A stretch of 8,042 nt of DNA from contig JACMKW010000206.1 of assembly GCA_014379885.1 (NCBI GenBank), positions 1 to 8,042 of the forward strand, written 5' to 3'. The position numbers and the translations under genes were made by a program. Positions 5,854 through 8,042 of this stretch are shown here, one piece after another. The notes under the pieces are model-generated. The model was given only the letters and a program-made list of their open reading frames with translations. It was not told where the DNA came from and ran no database searches. Numbering within the stretch: the stretch's first letter is position 1; each line of letters begins with the position of its first letter. This stretch comes from Rhizobacter sp. GTDB taxonomy: Bacteria; Pseudomonadota; Gammaproteobacteria; Burkholderiales; Burkholderiaceae.

Positions 5854-5995
5854 GGCCGGTCATTCCCGTGAAGACGGGAATCCAGAATGTTGGCGTCGTG
5901 CCTGCGTTTCGACAACCGTGACATGCCTGCATGCTGGATTCCCGCCCGGGCGAAGCCCGGCCTGTCCTGAGCTTGTCGAAGGGCGGGAATGCCAT
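5854..5995. repeat. Nested palindromic (REPIN-like) repeat in the convergent gap, probable two-way terminator
   Basis: The whole gap between the stops of the lipase (+) and the P450 (-) is made of nested inverted repeats. ATTCCCGT-GAAG-ACGGGAAT (5862-5881) is a perfect hairpin. CGGGAATCCAG (5875-5885) pairs with CTGGATTCCCG (5934-5944). ATTCCCGCCC (5938-5947) pairs with GGGCGGGAAT (5981-5990) and encloses CCGGGC-GAA-GCCCGG (5946-5960). The outermost CATTCCCG (5861-5868) pairs with CGGGAATG (5984-5991). It also carries CCTGAGCTTGTCGAAGGG (5966-5983), shared with the repeat near 1009. There is no T run, but the strong stems between converging genes should still limit read-through. Confidence 0.7.
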
Positions 5996-7423
5996 TCAGG
6001 CCATGCGCTCGCGCAGCCGCAGCGTGAGGCCCACGGGCGACATCGCAAACGCCATGCGCTCCCGGGCCTCGCCGCCGTCTGGCGTGCCCACGCTGTCGAT
6101 CTCGAAGCTGCCGAGCAGCATGGCCATGGCCATCTTGATTTCCAGCATGGCGAGGTAGCGCCCCGGGCACACGCGCGGGCCGGCGCCGAAGGGCATGGCC
6201 ACGCGCTTGGGTGAGCTGGGGGTGAGCGCGGGGTCGGCGTTGTCGAGCCAGCGCGTGGGGTCAAAGGTCTGGGGGTTCGGAAAGTGCTGCGCACTCACGG
6301 CATCGTGGCGCATCACGCACCAGACAAAGGTGCGGGCGGGCACGGCAATGTTGGCGATGGTGGTGTCGCGCAAGGCCTCCAGCACGAGGAAGGGCGCGAC
6401 CGGCTTCAGGCGCATGGTTTCCGACGCGCAGGCCTCCAGGTATTCAAGTGAAGCCATCTGCTCGGGCGTGAAGGCGGCGGCGTCGGGCGCGATGCGGCGT
6501 ACCTCTTCAGTGGCGCGTTGCAGCGCCTGCGGGTTGCGCTGCAGCAGGTAGATCATCCAGGCCAGGGTGTTGGCGGTTGTGTCTTCGCCGGCCAGCAGCA
6601 TGGTGAGCACATTGCCGGCCACCTGCCGGTCGGTCACGCCGCTGTCGCCCTGATCGGCGGCGGCGATCATGGCTTCGAGCAGGTTGGTGGGATGTTCGCG
6701 CAAGGCCGGGTTGGTGCGCATGCGCTCGCGAGACTGCGCGATGAAACCGTCGATGGCGAGGTTGATGGCGGCCACGCTGTGGTCGAGCTCGCGGTCCGCC
6801 TTCAGGCGAAAGTAGCGCCAGTACGGAAAGCGCGCAAAGATGCGCCGAAACAGCGCGGGGAAGATCTTGTCCAGATGCTGCTGGATCACCTCTTCGTCGG
6901 ACTGCAGCGTGTTCATGTCGGTGCCGAAGGCGAGGCCGGCCACACCGTCCACGGTGTAGCGCATCAGGTCTTCCTGCAGCGCAATGGTGGCGCCGTTGCG
7001 CGCGGCAGCCTGCCAGCGCCCGCGCAGGCGCTGCGTCACTTTCAGCAGTGAAGGAAAGTAGGCCCGCACATGGTTGGGCGCGAAGCTCGCCATCACCATG
7101 CGGCGCTGGTCACGCCAGGCTTGCCCTTCGGCGCCGAAAACGCCGGGCTTGAGGCCCATCTCCAGGCCGACGGTCGTAGAGCGCGAGGTGCGCCTGAACC
7201 CATCAGGCCGGTCTTTCAACAGGCTGGCAATCACCTCGTGGTCGGTGATGGCGAGTGCGTTCATCTTGCCAAGCCGGAAGCGGAAGAACGGCCCGAACTC
7301 GCGCCCCCAGGCCTCCACGTCGAGGTGCACGTGGTCCAGCTTGATTTGCAAGGCATTGCCCAGCACGGGAATGCCACGCGGCCCGGGCAGGTCGGTGATT
7401 TGGCGCACAGAGGCTGAGGACAT
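5996..7423 (-). CDS. Cytochrome P450 monooxygenase
   Basis: This is a 475-residue haem-thiolate monooxygenase that would insert one oxygen atom from O2 into an organic substrate, using electrons from separate redox partners. All core P450 motifs are present. The N-terminus has LPGPRGIPVLGN (12-23), and the C-helix has WRDQR (103-107). The I-helix oxygen-activation motif is AGEDTT (278-283) and the K-helix ExxR is ETMR (335-338). The PERF-like segment is FDPTRW (387-392), and the haem loop is FGAGPRVCPG (412-421) with Cys419 as axial ligand. There is no N-terminal membrane helix, so it should be soluble. The proline-rich start and overall motif style resemble fatty-acid-hydroxylating or eukaryotic-like P450s more than CYP101-type camphor enzymes, so a lipophilic substrate is a guess. 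The start at 7423 precedes the proline-rich segment directly; the frame is open to 7534 but that extension looks non-coding. No ferredoxin or reductase gene lies within the window. Confidence 0.92.
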   Translation of the reverse strand: MSSASVRQITDLPGPRGIPVLGNALQIKLDHVHLDVEAWGREFGPFFRFRLGKMNALAITDHEVIASLLKDRPDGFRRTSRSTTVGLEMGLKPGVFGAEGQAWRDQRRMVMASFAPNHVRAYFPSLLKVTQRLRGRWQAAARNGATIALQEDLMRYTVDGVAGLAFGTDMNTLQSDEEVIQQHLDKIFPALFRRIFARFPYWRYFRLKADRELDHSVAAINLAIDGFIAQSRERMRTNPALREHPTNLLEAMIAAADQGDSGVTDRQVAGNVLTMLLAGEDTTANTLAWMIYLLQRNPQALQRATEEVRRIAPDAAAFTPEQMASLEYLEACASETMRLKPVAPFLVLEALRDTTIANIAVPARTFVWCVMRHDAVSAQHFPNPQTFDPTRWLDNADPALTPSSPKRVAMPFGAGPRVCPGRYLAMLEIKMAMAMLLGSFEIDSVGTPDGGEARERMAFAMSPVGLTLRLRERMA

Positions 7424-7603
7424 GGTGTGAACGGCTGCGTGGTGACGCGGCCATTCTGAGGTGTCCAGCCCCTGCCCGGTGAGCTTGTGACTGCGGGTAT
7501 GTGCTGCTTGGACCCAGGTCCATTTCACATACAAGCGCAGGCGTCCATGACAGCGACTTCCAGGTCGTGCCCATGGACGGCCTGGTGGCCGCTCAGCGGT
7601 GTC
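7424..7603 (-). promoter_or_regulatory. Leader region of the P450 gene with inverted repeats
   Basis: The 180 bases upstream of the P450 start contain the palindrome GGACC-CA-GGTCC (7510-7521), about 90 bases before the ATG, a possible operator. Farther up, CGTCCATG (7542-7549) and CATGGACG (7572-7579) form an eight-pair stem with a 22-base loop. This lies just downstream of the lipoprotein stop and could weaken read-through from it. I see no clear -35/-10 pair, no T run, and no strong Shine-Dalgarno sequence before the P450 ATG. Confidence 0.3.
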
Positions 7604-7789
7604 TCAACGCCTCCAGTGGGGATGGCCATAGCCCGGCTGGGGTGCCGGGTTGTAACCATAACCGGGGTTCACCACCACCGCGCGATGACGATGCGACGGC
7701 AGCGGCAACACGATGCAAGCACTCAGCAACTGGGTGGCGAGCACCACGCTCAACACGCCGAGAACGCGGCGTTTCACGAGTTTGTTCAT
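7604..7789 (-). CDS. Small lipoprotein with Gly/Pro/Tyr/His-rich tail
   Basis: The 61-residue product starts at the ATG at 7789, with AGGAG eight bases upstream, a strong ribosome binding site. The N-terminus is a lipoprotein signal: basic MNKLVKRR, a hydrophobic core, and the lipobox LSAC with Cys25 as the predicted lipidated residue. The mature part has only 37 residues. It begins IVLPLPSHRHR, then VVVNPGYGYNPAPQPGYGHPHW, ending in RR. The repeated PGYG and the histidines suggest a flexible surface or periplasmic peptide. A metal-binding role is possible but unproven. Position +2 after the Cys is Ile, not Asp, so outer-membrane sorting by Lol is expected from the general rule. It shares its strand with the P450, 180 bases away, but no functional link can be shown. 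Confidence 0.75.
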   Translation of the reverse strand: MNKLVKRRVLGVLSVVLATQLLSACIVLPLPSHRHRAVVVNPGYGYNPAPQPGYGHPHWRR

Positions 7790-7830
7790 TGTCGTTACTC
7801 CTGGGCGCCTGGACGTGGCTCCCATGTGCT

Positions 7831-7860
7831 GTCAACGGCCCTGGGCGCTGCGTTGTTGAC
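7831..7860. promoter_or_regulatory. Inverted repeat between the edge gene and the lipoprotein
   Basis: GTCAAC (7831-7836) and GTTGAC (7855-7860) are perfect inverted arms 18 bases apart. On the minus strand TTGACA (7830-7835) is an exact -35 consensus, but the base run at the expected -10 position is GC-rich and not convincing. The repeat could be an operator for the lipoprotein gene or a weak terminator stem for the gene ending at 7897. Confidence 0.25.
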
Positions 7861-7896
7861 CCGTGAACGTTGCTGCTGGGTAAAGACGCGGGCGCG

Positions 7897-8042
7897 TCAA
7901 TTGATCTCGCCCCGCTGCCTCATGTCGGTGCACTGCGGGTGTCGCGCGAACTTCGGGCGTTTGCACTGTGTTTGCATGCAATACACCAGCGAGAAGTTCG
8001 ATCGGGGCCCGCACACGGCACGCGGGCTGTCGGCCGGCTCGG
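7897..8042 (-). CDS. C-terminal fragment of a protein with a four-cysteine CX10CX4CX10C pattern
   Basis: The frame enters at the right edge and ends with TGA at 7897-7899, giving 47 residues that finish in RQRGEIN. Four cysteines lie at fragment positions 10, 21, 26 and 37, with symmetric spacing of ten, four and ten residues. They sit in AVCGPRSNFSLVYC and MQTQCKRPKFARHPQC. Such regular cysteine spacing argues for real coding sequence, and it suggests either two disulphides in an exported domain or a metal site. I recall similar Cys-rich C-terminal tails in beta-proteobacterial proteins of mixed annotation, but I cannot name the family from memory alone. The start and main domain are outside the window. 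The alternative minus-strand frame over this interval shows no family features. Confidence 0.55.
   Translation of the reverse strand, partial: EPADSPRAVCGPRSNFSLVYCMQTQCKRPKFARHPQCTDMRQRGEIN

Noticed and set aside
7424..7534. N-terminal extension of the P450 to the upstream start at 7534
   Set aside because: The extra 37 residues are polar, do not form a membrane anchor and precede the normal P450 N-terminus; the ATG at 7423 fits the family length.
7832..8014. Minus-strand 60-codon frame at the right end
   Set aside because: The neighbouring frame ending at 7897 has a regular cysteine pattern and a protein-like composition, so it is the better candidate.

Overview
The window is GC-rich DNA with strongly GC-biased third codon positions. 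The protein types point to a beta-proteobacterium, most likely Burkholderiales/Comamonadaceae (Hydrogenophaga- or Rhodoferax-like). This placement rests on style: an RluA very close to the proteobacterial type, short 'VxVTGKR' proteins, and dispersed repeats containing CCTGAGCTTGTCGAAGG. I see no rRNA, tRNA, CRISPR array, transposase or phage gene.

Layout, left to right. Positions 1-119 (-) hold the start of a lipoprotein that runs off the left edge. An AT-rich spacer with inverted repeats follows at 160-260. A doubtful short + ORF (260-457) comes next, with a clear + strand terminator at 483-504. Two paralogous one-helix mini membrane proteins lie at 523-789 and 1221-1397 (both -). They share a promoter layout and are separated by a REPIN-like palindromic repeat and an intrinsic terminator. 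Then come rluA (1582-2208, -) and an upstream six-helix membrane diguanylate cyclase (2282-3430, -), which may be co-transcribed.

Divergent from the cyclase is a large secreted lipase/esterase (3670-5853, +) with a complete Ser-Asp-His set and two EF-hand-like loops. A second palindromic repeat fills the convergent gap before a cytochrome P450 (5996-7423, -). A 61-residue lipoprotein follows (7604-7789, -). The right edge holds the C-terminus of a protein with a regular CX10CX4CX10C pattern (7897-8042, -).

Most of this is ordinary chromosomal gene content: RNA modification, c-di-GMP signalling, a secreted hydrolase and an oxygenase. There is no obvious multi-gene defence or biosynthetic system. 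The least explained element is the tandem pair of mini membrane proteins. Each ends in a motif resembling the TonB box of outer-membrane receptors, and the two have matching upstream regions with identical element spacing.
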